A DNA stretch of 64,000 nt from an uncultured Kangiella sp. (lineage in GTDB: Bacteria > Pseudomonadota > Gammaproteobacteria > Enterobacterales > Kangiellaceae): positions 62,001 through 126,000 of the forward strand of contig CANNDL010000002.1 of NCBI GenBank assembly GCA_947503435.1, in the 5' to 3' direction. The notes beneath the pieces were generated by a model. It was not told the origin of the DNA and did no database searches. It worked only from the letters and a program-made list of their open reading frames with translations. How positions within the stretch are numbered: position 1 is the first letter of the stretch; every line of letters starts with the position of its first letter. A program made the translations under genes and the position numbers. Shown one piece after another: positions 53,843 through 63,265 of this stretch.

Positions 53843-56662
53843 TTATAAGCCAAGCGCGTCTTTCACGAGCTGAGCTTGTTGTTCGTTGTGTAATCCCGCA
53901 TAACCAACTGCCGGAGCTGCAGAAGCAGTACGACCAGCAAAAGTCACACGATTTTTAGTATCAATTTTCATAACTGCATCATCTAAGTTATGACGAGTAC
54001 AATACCAAGCGCCTTGGTTTTGTGGCTCTTCTTGACACCAAATAAATTCTTTAGCGTTTTTGTATTGAGCTAAGATATTCTCAACTTCCTCATGTGGGAA
54101 TGGATACAATTGCTCTATACGAATAATCGCTACATTTTCAAGTTTTTCTTCGCGACGTTTTTCTAATAAGTCGTAATAAACTTTACCGGAACACATTACG
54201 ACACGAGTAACTTTCTTCGTATCTAATGCATCAATTTCTGGTATCGCATTATGGAATTTACCATCCGTTAGATCGCTAATATCTGAAACTGCCAGTTTAT
54301 GACGCAATAGACTCTTAGGTGTCATCACGATTAATGGCTTTCTTAATGGGCGAATCATTTGACGACGGATCATATGGAACGCTTGTGCCGGTGTAGAAGG
54401 CACTAATACTTGAATATTGTGCTCAGCAGCCAACTGCAAGAAACGCTCTAGTCTAGCTGAACTATGCTCTGGGCCTTGGCCTTCATAGCCGTGTGGTAAG
54501 AACATTGAAAGACCCGATAAACGCGCCCATTTTTGCTCACCAGAACTAATAAACTGATCAATAACCACTTGGGCGCCATTCACAAAATCACCAAATTGCG
54601 CTTCCCAAATAACCATTGAACGAGGTTCATTGGTGGAATAACCATACTCAAAGGCTAAAACAGCTTCTTCTGAAAGAACTGAATCAATAACTTCAAAATT
54701 TGGCTGATCATCTTTGATGTTTTGTAGTGGCACATATACTTCTGCATCGTTTTGGTCATGCAAAACCGCATGGCGATGGAAGAAAGTTCCACGTCCAGAA
54801 TCTTGACCGCATAAACGTACTTCATAGCCGTCGTTTAAAAGACCTGCATAGGCCATAGTCTCGGCAAAACCCCAATCCATAGCGACTTCACCAGTAGCCA
54901 TTTTCTTACGATCGCCCATTAGTTTTTTAACACGCGATTGCAAAGGATGATCTTCCGGGTAATGGCAAATACGCTCAGCTAACTTTTCAAAGTCAGCTTT
55001 AGACATATTAGTGTCTGCAGGAGCTTGCCATTCTTGGCCAATATAAGGACTCCAATCCACATTAAATTCATGCTCTTGGATTGGTAATAAATTCTTAACG
55101 GTACTTTCGCCATTATCTAAAGAGTTACGATAATTATCTAAGACCGCTTTAGTTTTGACAGCATCAAACACACCGCGAGCAATTAAGCTATCTTCGTATA
55201 GTTTACGAGGCGTAGGATGCTTTTTAATTTTTTGGTACATCAACGGCTGAGTCGCATTCGGCTCATCCGCTTCGTTGTGACCGTGACGACGGTAACAAAC
55301 CAAATCAATAACGACGTCTTTCTTAAATTTGTTTCTAAATTCTAAAGCTAAGCGAGTGACGAATAATACGGCTTCAGGGTCATCTCCGTTAACATGGAAG
55401 ATTGGCGCTTCCACCATTTTTGCAACGTCAGTACAGTAAGCAGAAGAGCGTACATCAGATGGTTTGGAAGTGGTAAAACCAACTTGATTATTAATAACAA
55501 TATGAACGGAACCACCAACTTCAAAGCCTCGAGATTGAGACATATTAAATGTCTCCATCACTACACCTTGACCAGTAAAGGCTGAATCGCCATGAATTAA
55601 TACTGGTAATACTTGCTCATGATTTAGGTCATTACGACGCTCTTGACGCGCACGAACAGAGCCAATTACAACTGGGCTAACAATTTCTAAGTGAGAAGGA
55701 TTGAATGCTAATGCTAGATGCACTGCACCGCCTTCAGTTTCAATATCTGACGAATAACCCATATGGTATTTAACATCACCAGAAGTACCAACCACATCGC
55801 CATTACCAGCAAACTCATCAAATAAAATACTTGGGTTTTTTCCCATAACATTAACAAGAAGGTTTAAGCGACCACGGTGCGCCATACCGATAACAATCTC
55901 TTTAGCACCAGCTACCCCAGCTTGATTAATCATATCGCGCATCATAGGAACTAGACTGTCGCCACCTTCTAGCGAGAACCGCTTAGCGCCTGGGAATTTA
56001 GCACCTAAGTATTTTTCTAGACCTTCTGCGGCAGACAATCCCTCAAGAATTTTTTCTTGAGTTTCTATCCGGAAAACATGGGAAGCATTAACAGCTTCTA
56101 ATTTTTCTTGGATCCAACGACGTTCTTCTAGAGAGTTCATATGCAAGAACTCAGCGCCAATAGAATTAGAATAAGTTGTTTGTAGGCGATTTAAAATTTC
56201 AGATAAAGGCTGCTCATCAGGACCTGCTAAGTTACCCACTGAAAATTTAGTATTTAAATCTGAATCTGAAAGCTCGAAGCTTTCTAAAGATAAATCCGTT
56301 GGATACGGATGTTGCCACATGCCTAACGGATCGATTTTGGCATGATGGTGACCACGAGCACGATAGGACTCAATTAGGTGCAAAACATTTACTTGCTTAG
56401 GGTCCGCTGCTAATGAGCCAGAGCCTTGAGTGAATGCAATTTTTTGACGGTTTAAACCGATTTGACGGAAATGTTCACGAATGGCTCCGTGCCCTACTTC
56501 TGCTTTCTCGTTAACTTTTGAATACTCGTCAAATTTAGCTCGCCAATCAGCATCCACTGATTGAGGATCCGCTAAATACTGTTCATACAGTTCTTCTAAA
56601 TAGGCCGCGCTTCCACCTGAAAGGTAGGCGCTTTCGAACATCGCCTCTAACCCATTTTTCAT
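53843..56662 (-). CDS. sucA: 2-oxoglutarate dehydrogenase E1
   Basis: The thiamine-diphosphate decarboxylase component, 939 residues (E. coli 933). Recognisable stretches are MAHRGRLNLLVNVMGK, GDSAFTGQGVVMETFNMSQSRGF (ThDP/Mg site), NNQVGFTT, RRHGHNEADEP and the C-terminal WCQEEPQNQGAWYC. It lies behind sdhB, separated by a hairpin terminator/attenuator, and precedes sucB. Confidence 0.98.
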   Translation of the reverse strand: MKNGLEAMFESAYLSGGSAAYLEELYEQYLADPQSVDADWRAKFDEYSKVNEKAEVGHGAIREHFRQIGLNRQKIAFTQGSGSLAADPKQVNVLHLIESYRARGHHHAKIDPLGMWQHPYPTDLSLESFELSDSDLNTKFSVGNLAGPDEQPLSEILNRLQTTYSNSIGAEFLHMNSLEERRWIQEKLEAVNASHVFRIETQEKILEGLSAAEGLEKYLGAKFPGAKRFSLEGGDSLVPMMRDMINQAGVAGAKEIVIGMAHRGRLNLLVNVMGKNPSILFDEFAGNGDVVGTSGDVKYHMGYSSDIETEGGAVHLALAFNPSHLEIVSPVVIGSVRARQERRNDLNHEQVLPVLIHGDSAFTGQGVVMETFNMSQSRGFEVGGSVHIVINNQVGFTTSKPSDVRSSAYCTDVAKMVEAPIFHVNGDDPEAVLFVTRLALEFRNKFKKDVVIDLVCYRRHGHNEADEPNATQPLMYQKIKKHPTPRKLYEDSLIARGVFDAVKTKAVLDNYRNSLDNGESTVKNLLPIQEHEFNVDWSPYIGQEWQAPADTNMSKADFEKLAERICHYPEDHPLQSRVKKLMGDRKKMATGEVAMDWGFAETMAYAGLLNDGYEVRLCGQDSGRGTFFHRHAVLHDQNDAEVYVPLQNIKDDQPNFEVIDSVLSEEAVLAFEYGYSTNEPRSMVIWEAQFGDFVNGAQVVIDQFISSGEQKWARLSGLSMFLPHGYEGQGPEHSSARLERFLQLAAEHNIQVLVPSTPAQAFHMIRRQMIRPLRKPLIVMTPKSLLRHKLAVSDISDLTDGKFHNAIPEIDALDTKKVTRVVMCSGKVYYDLLEKRREEKLENVAIIRIEQLYPFPHEEVENILAQYKNAKEFIWCQEEPQNQGAWYCTRHNLDDAVMKIDTKNRVTFAGRTASAAPAVGYAGLHNEQQAQLVKDALGL

Positions 56663-56697
56663 TGTAAGGTAATACCTTTATTAAGTTTTTAAAAACT

Positions 56698-56725
56698 AAA
56701 TCAAAAAGCCGTCAAATCGACGGCT
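56698..56725 (-). terminator. Hairpin with T-run between sdhB and sucA
   Basis: AGCCGTC-N5-GACGGCT (56707-56725) is followed on the minus strand by T5-GA-T3. It is positioned to attenuate transcription from sdh into suc. Confidence 0.65.
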
Positions 56726-56738
56726 ATAATTTACTTGC

Positions 56739-57443
56739 CTAAACGCCTCGCTTTAAAAGCATCGAGCGAATATGACCAATCGCTTGTGTAGGATTTAAGC
56801 CTTTCGGGCAAACATCTACACAATTCATAATGCCACGGCAACGAAAAACGCTGTAAGCATCGTCTAAATCTGCTAAACGCTCGTCGGTCTGAGTATCACG
56901 GCTATCGATTAAGAAACGATACGCCTGCAATAAGCCTGAAGGACCTACGAATTTATCAGGGTTCCACCAGAAAGACGGGCAAGAAGTTGAACAACAAGCA
57001 CACAAGATACACTCGTATAAACCATCTAACTTAGCGCGTTCTTCAGGAGATTGAAGACGCTCTTTCGCTGGTGGCTCATCATTCGCAATCAAATATGGCT
57101 TAATTTTTTCGTATTGCTTGTAGAACTGAGCCATATCCACTACTAAATCACGAATAACTGGTAAGCCTGGTAATGGGCGAACTACTACTGGTGATTTCAA
57201 GCTCGAAATTGGCGTAATACAAGCTAAGCCATTTTTACCATTGATACTAAAGCCATCAGAGCCACAAACGCCTTCACGACACGAGCGACGAAACGCTAAA
57301 GTTGCATCTTGATCTTTAAGTTCCAGTAAAGCATCCAGCAACATCATGTCTGAGCCTTCTGGGATATCCAGATCAAACTCTTGCATGTACGGCTTTTTAT
57401 CAGTTTCAGGGTTATAACGGTAAATACTAAATTTCATTGTCAT
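56739..57443 (-). CDS. sdhB: Succinate dehydrogenase iron-sulfur subunit
   Basis: Fe-S subunit of complex II, 234 residues from the first ATG. Cluster ligands are visible in order: CREGVCGSDG...C (2Fe-2S), CILCACCSTSC (4Fe-4S) and CRGIMNCVDVCPKG (3Fe-4S/4Fe-4S). Two ATGs two codons apart are possible; the second (57437) has better spacing, about 9 bases, from the GGGGA site. It follows sdhA by 9 bases. Confidence 0.98.
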   Translation of the reverse strand: MTMKFSIYRYNPETDKKPYMQEFDLDIPEGSDMMLLDALLELKDQDATLAFRRSCREGVCGSDGFSINGKNGLACITPISSLKSPVVVRPLPGLPVIRDLVVDMAQFYKQYEKIKPYLIANDEPPAKERLQSPEERAKLDGLYECILCACCSTSCPSFWWNPDKFVGPSGLLQAYRFLIDSRDTQTDERLADLDDAYSVFRCRGIMNCVDVCPKGLNPTQAIGHIRSMLLKRGV

Positions 57444-57452
57444 TATCCCCTA

Positions 57453-59228
57453 TTAATAGGTACGTGCTTTCGGTGGGAAAGCATCAACTTTTTCTGGCGT
57501 CATATTCACTTCACGTTTACCCATAGCTTCTGTTTCTGGGTAGTAAACTGAGTGAACCAACCAATTTTCATCGTCACGATCCGGGAAGTCTTCACGTGAG
57601 TGAGCTCCTCGAGATTCAGTGCGATATTCCGCAGCCATAGCGGTTGCATAAGCTACTTCCATTAGATTCTCAAGCTCTAAACACTCGATACGCTCAGTGT
57701 TAAAGGCTTTAGACTTGTCTTTAAGGTAAGCATTTTTAAGACGTTCACGCAGTGCTTTAACTTCTGCCAAACCTTTCTTCATCAATTCGCCAGTACGGAA
57801 AACGCCGAAGTGGTTCTGCATCGTTTCTTGTAACTCTTTGCGCAATGCAACTGGATCTTCAGCATTCTCATCGTCTGCAGCAGATCCATCCCAACGATTG
57901 TAACGAGCCATCGCTTTATCAGCATCTGAATCAGACAATTCCGAGAAAGTTAAACCTTCGCGTAATGACTCTTCTAAGTGCATACCCGCTGCGCGACCAA
58001 ACACAACTAAGTCTAATAGTGAGTTACCGCCTAGACGATTCGCGCCGTGTACAGATACACAAGCAACTTCGCCTACTGCGTAGAAGCCTTTAACCACATT
58101 TTCAGTACCGTCTGGGTTACGATCAATCACTTGACCATATTTATTCGTAGGAATACCGCCCATCATATAGTGACAAGTTGGTACTACTGGAATTGGCTCT
58201 TTTACTGGGTCAACGTGACCAAAAGTGCGCGCTAATTCCAAGATGCCTGGTAAGCGCTTGTTAAGAACTTCTTCACCTAAGTGATCAAGCTTTAACATTA
58301 CGTGATCACCATTTGGACCACAGCCATTACCCGCTAAAATCTCTTTAGTCATAGAGCGAGCAACAACGTCACGCGATGCCAAATCTTTAGCATTCGGTGC
58401 ATAACGCTCCATAAAGCGCTCGCCATCTTTATTGATTAGGTAACCGCCTTCACCACGACAACCTTCAGTAACAAGAACACCAGCACCAGCAATACCCGTT
58501 GGGTGGAACTGCCACATTTCGATGTCTTGAACTGGAAGGCCTGCTCGAAGCGCCATGCCAACACCGTCACCAGTGTTGATTAATGCGTTAGTGGTTGAAG
58601 CATAGATACGACCCGAACCACCGGTAGCAAATACGGTCGCACGCGACTTAAACATAGCGATTTCGCCAGTTTCAATCGACATGGCCGTAACACCGCAAAC
58701 GTCGCCATCTTCGTTACGAACCAAGTCCATCGCATACCACTCGTTAAAGAACTGAGTGTTAGCTGCTAAATTCGCTTGGTATAGAGTATGCAATAAAGCA
58801 TGACCCGTACGGTCAGCCGCTGCTGCTGTACGCGCCGCTTGCTCACCGCCAAATTCTTTTGACTGACCACCGAATGGTCTTTGATAGATCTTGCCGTTAT
58901 CTAAACGTGAGAATGGTAAGCCCATATGCTCAAGTTCATAAACCGCTGCTGGACCTGATTCGCACATATATTCGATAGCGTCCTGATCACCAATGTAATC
59001 TGAACCCTTTACGGTGTCGTACATATGCCAGCGCCAATCGTCATCATGACTGTTACCCAAAGCAACCGTGATACCGCCCTGCGCTGATACCGTATGAGAG
59101 CGAGTTGGGAAAACTTTTGAAATCAAAGCGACTTTCTGACCGCTTTTTGCCAATTGCAACGAAGCACGCATACCTGCGCCACCGCCACCAACGATTACGG
59201 CATCAAATGTATAAGTAGGAATCGACAT
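57453..59228 (-). CDS. sdhA: Succinate dehydrogenase flavoprotein subunit
   Basis: The FAD-bearing catalytic subunit, 591 residues. The dinucleotide fold is [19 protein letters not shown]. The His that covalently holds FAD is in [10 protein letters not shown]. The substrate-site region includes [21 protein letters not shown] and the C-terminal [18 protein letters not shown]. It begins 3 bases after the sdhD stop. Confidence 0.98.
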   Translation of the reverse strand: MSIPTYTFDAVIVGGGGAGMRASLQLAKSGQKVALISKVFPTRSHTVSAQGGITVALGNSHDDDWRWHMYDTVKGSDYIGDQDAIEYMCESGPAAVYELEHMGLPFSRLDNGKIYQRPFGGQSKEFGGEQAARTAAAADRTGHALLHTLYQANLAANTQFFNEWYAMDLVRNEDGDVCGVTAMSIETGEIAMFKSRATVFATGGSGRIYASTTNALINTGDGVGMALRAGLPVQDIEMWQFHPTGIAGAGVLVTEGCRGEGGYLINKDGERFMERYAPNAKDLASRDVVARSMTKEILAGNGCGPNGDHVMLKLDHLGEEVLNKRLPGILELARTFGHVDPVKEPIPVVPTCHYMMGGIPTNKYGQVIDRNPDGTENVVKGFYAVGEVACVSVHGANRLGGNSLLDLVVFGRAAGMHLEESLREGLTFSELSDSDADKAMARYNRWDGSAADDENAEDPVALRKELQETMQNHFGVFRTGELMKKGLAEVKALRERLKNAYLKDKSKAFNTERIECLELENLMEVAYATAMAAEYRTESRGAHSREDFPDRDDENWLVHSVYYPETEAMGKREVNMTPEKVDAFPPKARTY

Positions 59229-59231
59229 TGA

Positions 59232-59579
59232 TTAAATGCTCCACAAAATTTGAATGCCCCAAATCATTAAGGCAAGACACATAACAATTACTAACACTTG
59301 GAACACCATACGAATGGCAAGTTTTGGCATATAGTCAGTAGATACAATCCACAACCCAATCCAAGCGTGCATCACTACCGAACCTAAGGCCAATAGTGAG
59401 AAAACTTTCATAAAGGTGCTTGCGAACAATCCCTGCCATGCAGCGAATGTTACATCACCTGTTGAAATTACGAAGTACGCTAAATAAAGCGTATAAGCCA
59501 ACATGATCAAAGCTGATACACGCTGGATAATCCAATCGTGCAAGCCTGAACGGCCTAAACTGGTTACTGTTGCTACCAT
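59232..59579 (-). CDS. sdhD: Succinate dehydrogenase membrane anchor subunit
   Basis: A 115-residue three-helix anchor that helps bind heme b and quinone. The start at 59579 (MVATVTSLGRSGLHDWIIQRVSAL) matches the SdhD N-terminus; a longer in-frame reading would overlap sdhC by 60 bases in a different frame and shows no similarity. VVMHAWIGLWIVSTDY holds the conserved histidine. It overlaps the end of sdhC by 7 bases. Confidence 0.95.
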   Translation of the reverse strand: MVATVTSLGRSGLHDWIIQRVSALIMLAYTLYLAYFVISTGDVTFAAWQGLFASTFMKVFSLLALGSVVMHAWIGLWIVSTDYMPKLAIRMVFQVLVIVMCLALMIWGIQILWSI

Positions 59580-59947
59580 ACCCAAACTCCTAGTGCGATT
59601 GCGACAATGGCTGATAGGATCAAGACAATCCAAGCTCCACGTTTACCGCCTTCAAGTGATTCGCCAATACCAGCATCCATGAACAAGTGGCGAACACCTG
59701 CAATTACGTGGAATGCCAATGAGGTCAATATTGCCCAAAATACAAACTGACATAAGAAGTTATTATTCAAACTGTCTTGTATTTCGGCATAACCGGCTGG
59801 GTTGAAAGATTGTTGCAAAGCCCATAGAAGAATTGGGATTGCGATGAACAGTACAACACCTGTAATTCGATGCAAAATCGAAGAGATTGCCGTAACAGGG
59901 AATCTTACTGTCATAAGATTTAGGTTTTTAGGTCTATTATGCTTCAC
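59573..59947 (-). CDS. sdhC: Succinate dehydrogenase cytochrome b556 subunit
   Basis: A 124-residue membrane anchor with three helices. The motif RPKNLNLMTVRFPVTAISSILHRITGV is typical, with HRITG in the quinone-site region, and FHVIAGVRHLFMD carries the heme-ligand histidine. The start is a GTG at 59947, supported because the residues that follow align with the E. coli SdhC N-terminus. First gene of sdhCDAB-sucABCD. Confidence 0.96.
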   Translation of the reverse strand: MKHNRPKNLNLMTVRFPVTAISSILHRITGVVLFIAIPILLWALQQSFNPAGYAEIQDSLNNNFLCQFVFWAILTSLAFHVIAGVRHLFMDAGIGESLEGGKRGAWIVLILSAIVAIALGVWVW

Positions 59948-59994
59948 GACTCGTATCTTTATTCATTATGCCTAGGCCTTGGCGTGTGTTAATC

Positions 59995-60024
59995 ATTCTA
60001 ACAGGCTTTTTGTACACTTGTCAG
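59995..60024 (-). promoter_or_regulatory. Likely sigma70 promoter of sdhCDAB-sucABCD
   Basis: On the minus strand CTGACA (60019-60024) and TAGAAT (59995-60000) are 18 bp apart, each 5/6 to consensus. The start would lie near 59988, leaving a leader of about 40 bases to sdhC. Confidence 0.55.
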
Positions 60025-60059
60025 TTTACCTTGTTAAAATGTAAACTACCTGGTGTACA
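60011..60059. promoter_or_regulatory. 49-bp nested dyad, candidate operator
   Basis: TGTACA-N6-AGTTTAC-N11-GTAAACT-N6-TGTACA. Both inverted pairs share the same centre (60035), and the left side overlaps the -35 of the likely sdhC promoter. The symmetry suggests two dimers or one large dimer binding. The regulator is not identified. Confidence 0.5.
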
Positions 60060-60363
60060 TTGCATTTTTGACCTATACGAAAATGCAGTCTGAAAGATGT
60101 CCCCAGTGATACAAACTGATAGGTGGCGAATTATATAAGTGCTTGATGATGATTACAATTATTTAGCAATTAAAAGCCTTTCTATTTTTGTGGTCATTGA
60201 TAACTTTGGTTAAAAGTTCATCAAAGTTGTATAAAAAGCAGTCAAAACACAAGTAATCAAACAGTTGTCATAAAAATCACTTAGAAAATTCGCAAAAATT
60301 TTGTAGAATAGCGGCCTATCTAGGAATTCAACTTCTGTACTCTATAAAGTCTAAGGAGACTTC

Positions 60364-61653
60364 ATGTCAGATAAAACTGCGAAATTAAGCTTACCTAACG
60401 GTGAAACATTAGATTTGAATGTTTTAAGCCCTACTCTTGGTAAGGACGTGATTGACGTTCGCGCTTTAGGTAAAGCTGGATATTTCACTTATGACCCGGG
60501 TTATGTTTCTACCGGCGCTTGTGAATCTAAAATTACTTTTATCGACGGTGGCAAAGGCCAGTTACTATATAGAGGCTATCCTATTGAGCAGTTAGCAGAC
60601 GAAGCTACTTTCGAAGAAGTCGCTTATTTATTGCTTAATGGTGAATTACCGAATCAAGAAGAATACGATGCGTTTGTGGCTAAAATTAATAACCACACCA
60701 TGGTTCATACACAAATGATTAACTTCTTTAATGGTTTCCGTCGTGATGCACATCCGATGGCTATCATGATTGGTGTTGTTGGTGCCCTTTCAGCTTTCTA
60801 TCACGATTCATTGGATATCAATAATCCTGAACACCGTGAAATTAGCGCTATGCGCTTAATTGCCAAAGTTCCTACGATTGCAGCTATGTGCTATCGCTAC
60901 TCTACTGGTCACCCTTTTGTTTACCCAAACAATGAAAAAAGCATGGCTTGGAACTTCTTGAACTCGATGTTCAGCCAACCTACTAACGATTGGGAACCTG
61001 ATCCAATCTTAGTAGATGCCATGGATAAGATTTTCACTTTACACGCAGATCACGAACAAAACGCCTCCACTTCAACAGTTCGCTTAGCGGGCTCTTCAGG
61101 TGCTAACCCATTTGCTGCGATAGCTTCTGGTATTGCTTGTTTATGGGGTCCTGCGCACGGCGGTGCCAACGAAGCATGTCTGAACATGCTGCGTGAAATT
61201 GGTGATGTTGAAAATATTCCAGAATATATTCGCCGCGCTAAAGATAAGTCTGATCCTTTCCGTTTAATGGGCTTTGGTCATCGTGTTTATAAAAATTTCG
61301 ACCCACGCGCTAAAGTAATGCGTGATTCAGCTCACCAAGTATTAGAATTACTAGGTAAACATGACGATCCTACTTTCAAAGTTGCATTAGAACTTGAGAA
61401 AATCGCGTTAGAAGATCCTTATTTCGTGGAAAAGAAACTTTACCCGAACGTAGACTTCTATTCAGGCGTTATTCTTGATGCAATTGGTATCCCAACTAAT
61501 ATGTTCACAGTAATTTTCGCTTTGGCAAGAACTGTAGGCTGGGTATCTCAGTGGAATGAAATGATTGGCGAACCAAACCGTAAGATTGGTCGTCCACGTC
61601 AGTTATACACTGGTGATGTGCAGAGAGATTACGTAGAAATTTCAAAGCGTTAA
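60364..61653 (+). CDS. gltA: Citrate synthase (type II)
   Basis: It condenses oxaloacetate and acetyl-CoA. The 429-residue length and N-terminal extension (about 50 residues before YFTYDPGY) are those of the hexameric, NADH-sensitive type of gram-negatives. Catalytic residues lie in [16 protein letters not shown] (His), [16 protein letters not shown] (His) and the Asp in [10 protein letters not shown] strong AAGGAG site precedes the ATG. Divergent from sdhC. Confidence 0.98.
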   Translation: MSDKTAKLSLPNGETLDLNVLSPTLGKDVIDVRALGKAGYFTYDPGYVSTGACESKITFIDGGKGQLLYRGYPIEQLADEATFEEVAYLLLNGELPNQEEYDAFVAKINNHTMVHTQMINFFNGFRRDAHPMAIMIGVVGALSAFYHDSLDINNPEHREISAMRLIAKVPTIAAMCYRYSTGHPFVYPNNEKSMAWNFLNSMFSQPTNDWEPDPILVDAMDKIFTLHADHEQNASTSTVRLAGSSGANPFAAIASGIACLWGPAHGGANEACLNMLREIGDVENIPEYIRRAKDKSDPFRLMGFGHRVYKNFDPRAKVMRDSAHQVLELLGKHDDPTFKVALELEKIALEDPYFVEKKLYPNVDFYSGVILDAIGIPTNMFTVIFALARTVGWVSQWNEMIGEPNRKIGRPRQLYTGDVQRDYVEISKR

Positions 61654-61659
61654 TAACAT

Positions 61660-61720
61660 TTGATGTAAATCAATATTATTAAAATTTCTGCTGACATTTA
61701 TTTTTTTAAATGTCTATAAT
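61660..61720 (+). promoter_or_regulatory. FNR box and class I-type promoter ahead of tryptophan dioxygenase
   Basis: TTGATGTAAATCAA (61660-61673) is a perfect FNR palindrome starting 6 bases after the gltA stop. CTGACA (61691-61696) and TATAAT (61715-61720), 18 bp apart, form a near-consensus promoter whose start near 61727 puts the box centre at about -60, the usual FNR class I position. The predicted start falls inside the following hairpin. Confidence 0.6.
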
Positions 61721-61722
61721 CG

Positions 61723-61754
61723 AAAAGGAGTGTTAGCAATAACACTCCTTTTTT
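61723..61754 (+). terminator. Strong hairpin terminator after gltA
   Basis: A 13-bp perfect stem capped by a GCAA tetraloop runs into T6. It ends gltA transcription. Because the best promoter for the next gene starts transcription at or inside its 5' arm, it might also act as a leader structure. Confidence 0.85.
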
Positions 61755-61781
61755 AATGGCCAAATTTTATGGAACCACAAC

Positions 61782-62867
61782 ATGCAAAAGAACGTTAAAC
61801 CCTGCTATTACAGTGATTATTTGCAATTAGGTAAATTACTTGATGCACAACATCCGGAAAGCAAAAAATACGGCAACGAAGCCCATGACGAGATGCTTTT
61901 TATTTTAGTGCATCAAGCTTATGAGTTATGGTTTAAACAAATACTGCATGAAGTAAATGCTATCCTCCCCGTGCTTTCTCAAAAGCAAGTTCCGGAAAAA
62001 GCATTAAGCACTATTAATTTGCGCTTAGAGCGGATCCATAAGATTCAGGAAGTGATGGTCGATCAGATTGATATCTTAGAAACCATGACGCCTTTAGATT
62101 TCTTAGACTTCCGAGATTACCTAATTCCTGCTTCAGGTTTTCAGTCCATCCAGTTTAAAGAAATTGAAATTACGCTTGGTTTAAAATCCGAATTTAGAAT
62201 TAACTTCGACAAAGAATCTTTTTATAGCCGTCTAAACGAAAAAGATCGTAATCATTTAATGGCACTTGAAGAAGCGCCAAGCTTATACGATGCAGTTGAA
62301 GACTGGTTAGCACGCATGCCATTTCTAGAGTTTGGAGAATTTAACTTCTGGGAGCAGTTTAGTAATGCAGTCGACACCATGTTAAAGACTGATGAAAAAA
62401 CTTTAAAAGAAGCAAATTATTTAACGGATGGTGAAAAGCAATTCCAGCTTAATGATTTAGCCAACACGCGAAATAACTTTGACGCTCTTTTTGATAAAGA
62501 AAAATATAACGAGTTAAAGCAACAAGGCGTGTTCCGCATGAGCCAAGAAGCTACCTTAAGCGCTTTATTTATTAACTTATACCGCGAACAACCCATGCTA
62601 AGCGCCCCATTCCGTTTGCTCCAAGCATTAGTCGAATTAGACGTCAACTTTACCCTGTGGCGCTCACGTCATGTGGATATGGTAATGCGTATGATAGGTA
62701 ATAAAATTGGTACTGGCGGTTCTTCTGGCCATGACTATTTACGTCAAACTACTAACAATAATAAATTCTTTAAAGACCTAATGAATATTACCACTTTCTT
62801 GATTCCAAGATCGGCACTACCAGAATTACCACAAGAAGTGATTGATGCTATGAGTTTTGGAAAGTAG
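61782..62867 (+). CDS. kynA: Tryptophan 2,3-dioxygenase
   Basis: A heme enzyme that opens the indole ring of tryptophan to N-formylkynurenine using O2. The 361-residue protein has H44 in LVHQAYELWFKQIL (the distal-side histidine in homologues). It also has H297 in WRSRHVDMVMRMIG (the heme ligand), and the substrate loop GTGGSSGHDYLRQT. It is longer than the ~280-300 residues of Xanthomonas-type enzymes because of a middle region (about residues 165-265). No other kynurenine-pathway gene is in the window; gcdH at the other end could act later in the same breakdown. Confidence 0.93.
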   Translation: MQKNVKPCYYSDYLQLGKLLDAQHPESKKYGNEAHDEMLFILVHQAYELWFKQILHEVNAILPVLSQKQVPEKALSTINLRLERIHKIQEVMVDQIDILETMTPLDFLDFRDYLIPASGFQSIQFKEIEITLGLKSEFRINFDKESFYSRLNEKDRNHLMALEEAPSLYDAVEDWLARMPFLEFGEFNFWEQFSNAVDTMLKTDEKTLKEANYLTDGEKQFQLNDLANTRNNFDALFDKEKYNELKQQGVFRMSQEATLSALFINLYREQPMLSAPFRLLQALVELDVNFTLWRSRHVDMVMRMIGNKIGTGGSSGHDYLRQTTNNNKFFKDLMNITTFLIPRSALPELPQEVIDAMSFGK

Positions 62868-62869
62868 CG

Positions 62870-63265
62870 ATGAGAATTCTTTTTGCAGCTATTGCATTGC
62901 TAATGTTTAATTTACCAGCTAAAGCATCTTGGATTGAGAATTGTCTCTTTCAAGCAGAAAACTTAACAACTGAGAGAATTAAGAAAAGTCAAAATCATCT
63001 TAAAATAAAGATTATTAGTACTCTAGAATTAGAACCAAATTATATTGATTGCAAAAAATTTAATGGTACTGAGCTAAAAATCAAACTAAATAACCATGAA
63101 TTTGAATTGGCAAAAAGCAAAGGGAAAATCTTCGTTGAATATTTAAACGGAGACTGCTTAAACTATTCTAAAGTATGTAAAAGTTATACTTTAAGGGATT
63201 TAATCTTTTGGAAAAAAACTCTAAATAATATTGCTATTTCCCAAACAAACCCCTCAAATCCTTAA
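62870..63265 (+). CDS. Small exported protein of unknown function
   Basis: A 131-residue protein with a clear signal peptide (MRILFAAIALLMFNLPAKA then SW). The mature part is lysine-rich and has four cysteines (CLF, DCKKF, DCLNYSKVCKSY) that could form two disulfides. No family is recognised. It starts 2 bases after the dioxygenase stop and is probably cotranscribed. Its last 32 bases overlap the convergent VOC gene, which is unusual. Confidence 0.6.
   Translation: MRILFAAIALLMFNLPAKASWIENCLFQAENLTTERIKKSQNHLKIKIISTLELEPNYIDCKKFNGTELKIKLNNHEFELAKSKGKIFVEYLNGDCLNYSKVCKSYTLRDLIFWKKTLNNIAISQTNPSNP

Larger units (their letters stand above)
59948..60363. other. 416-bp divergent control region sdhC-gltA
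   Basis: A non-coding stretch between two divergent TCA cycle operons. It holds a likely sdhC promoter (minus strand), a 49-bp nested dyad overlapping it, a weak gltA -10 (TAGAAT, 60304-60309) and the gltA ribosome site AAGGAG (60353-60358). The rest is A+T-rich with no open frame that looks coding. Confidence 0.7.
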
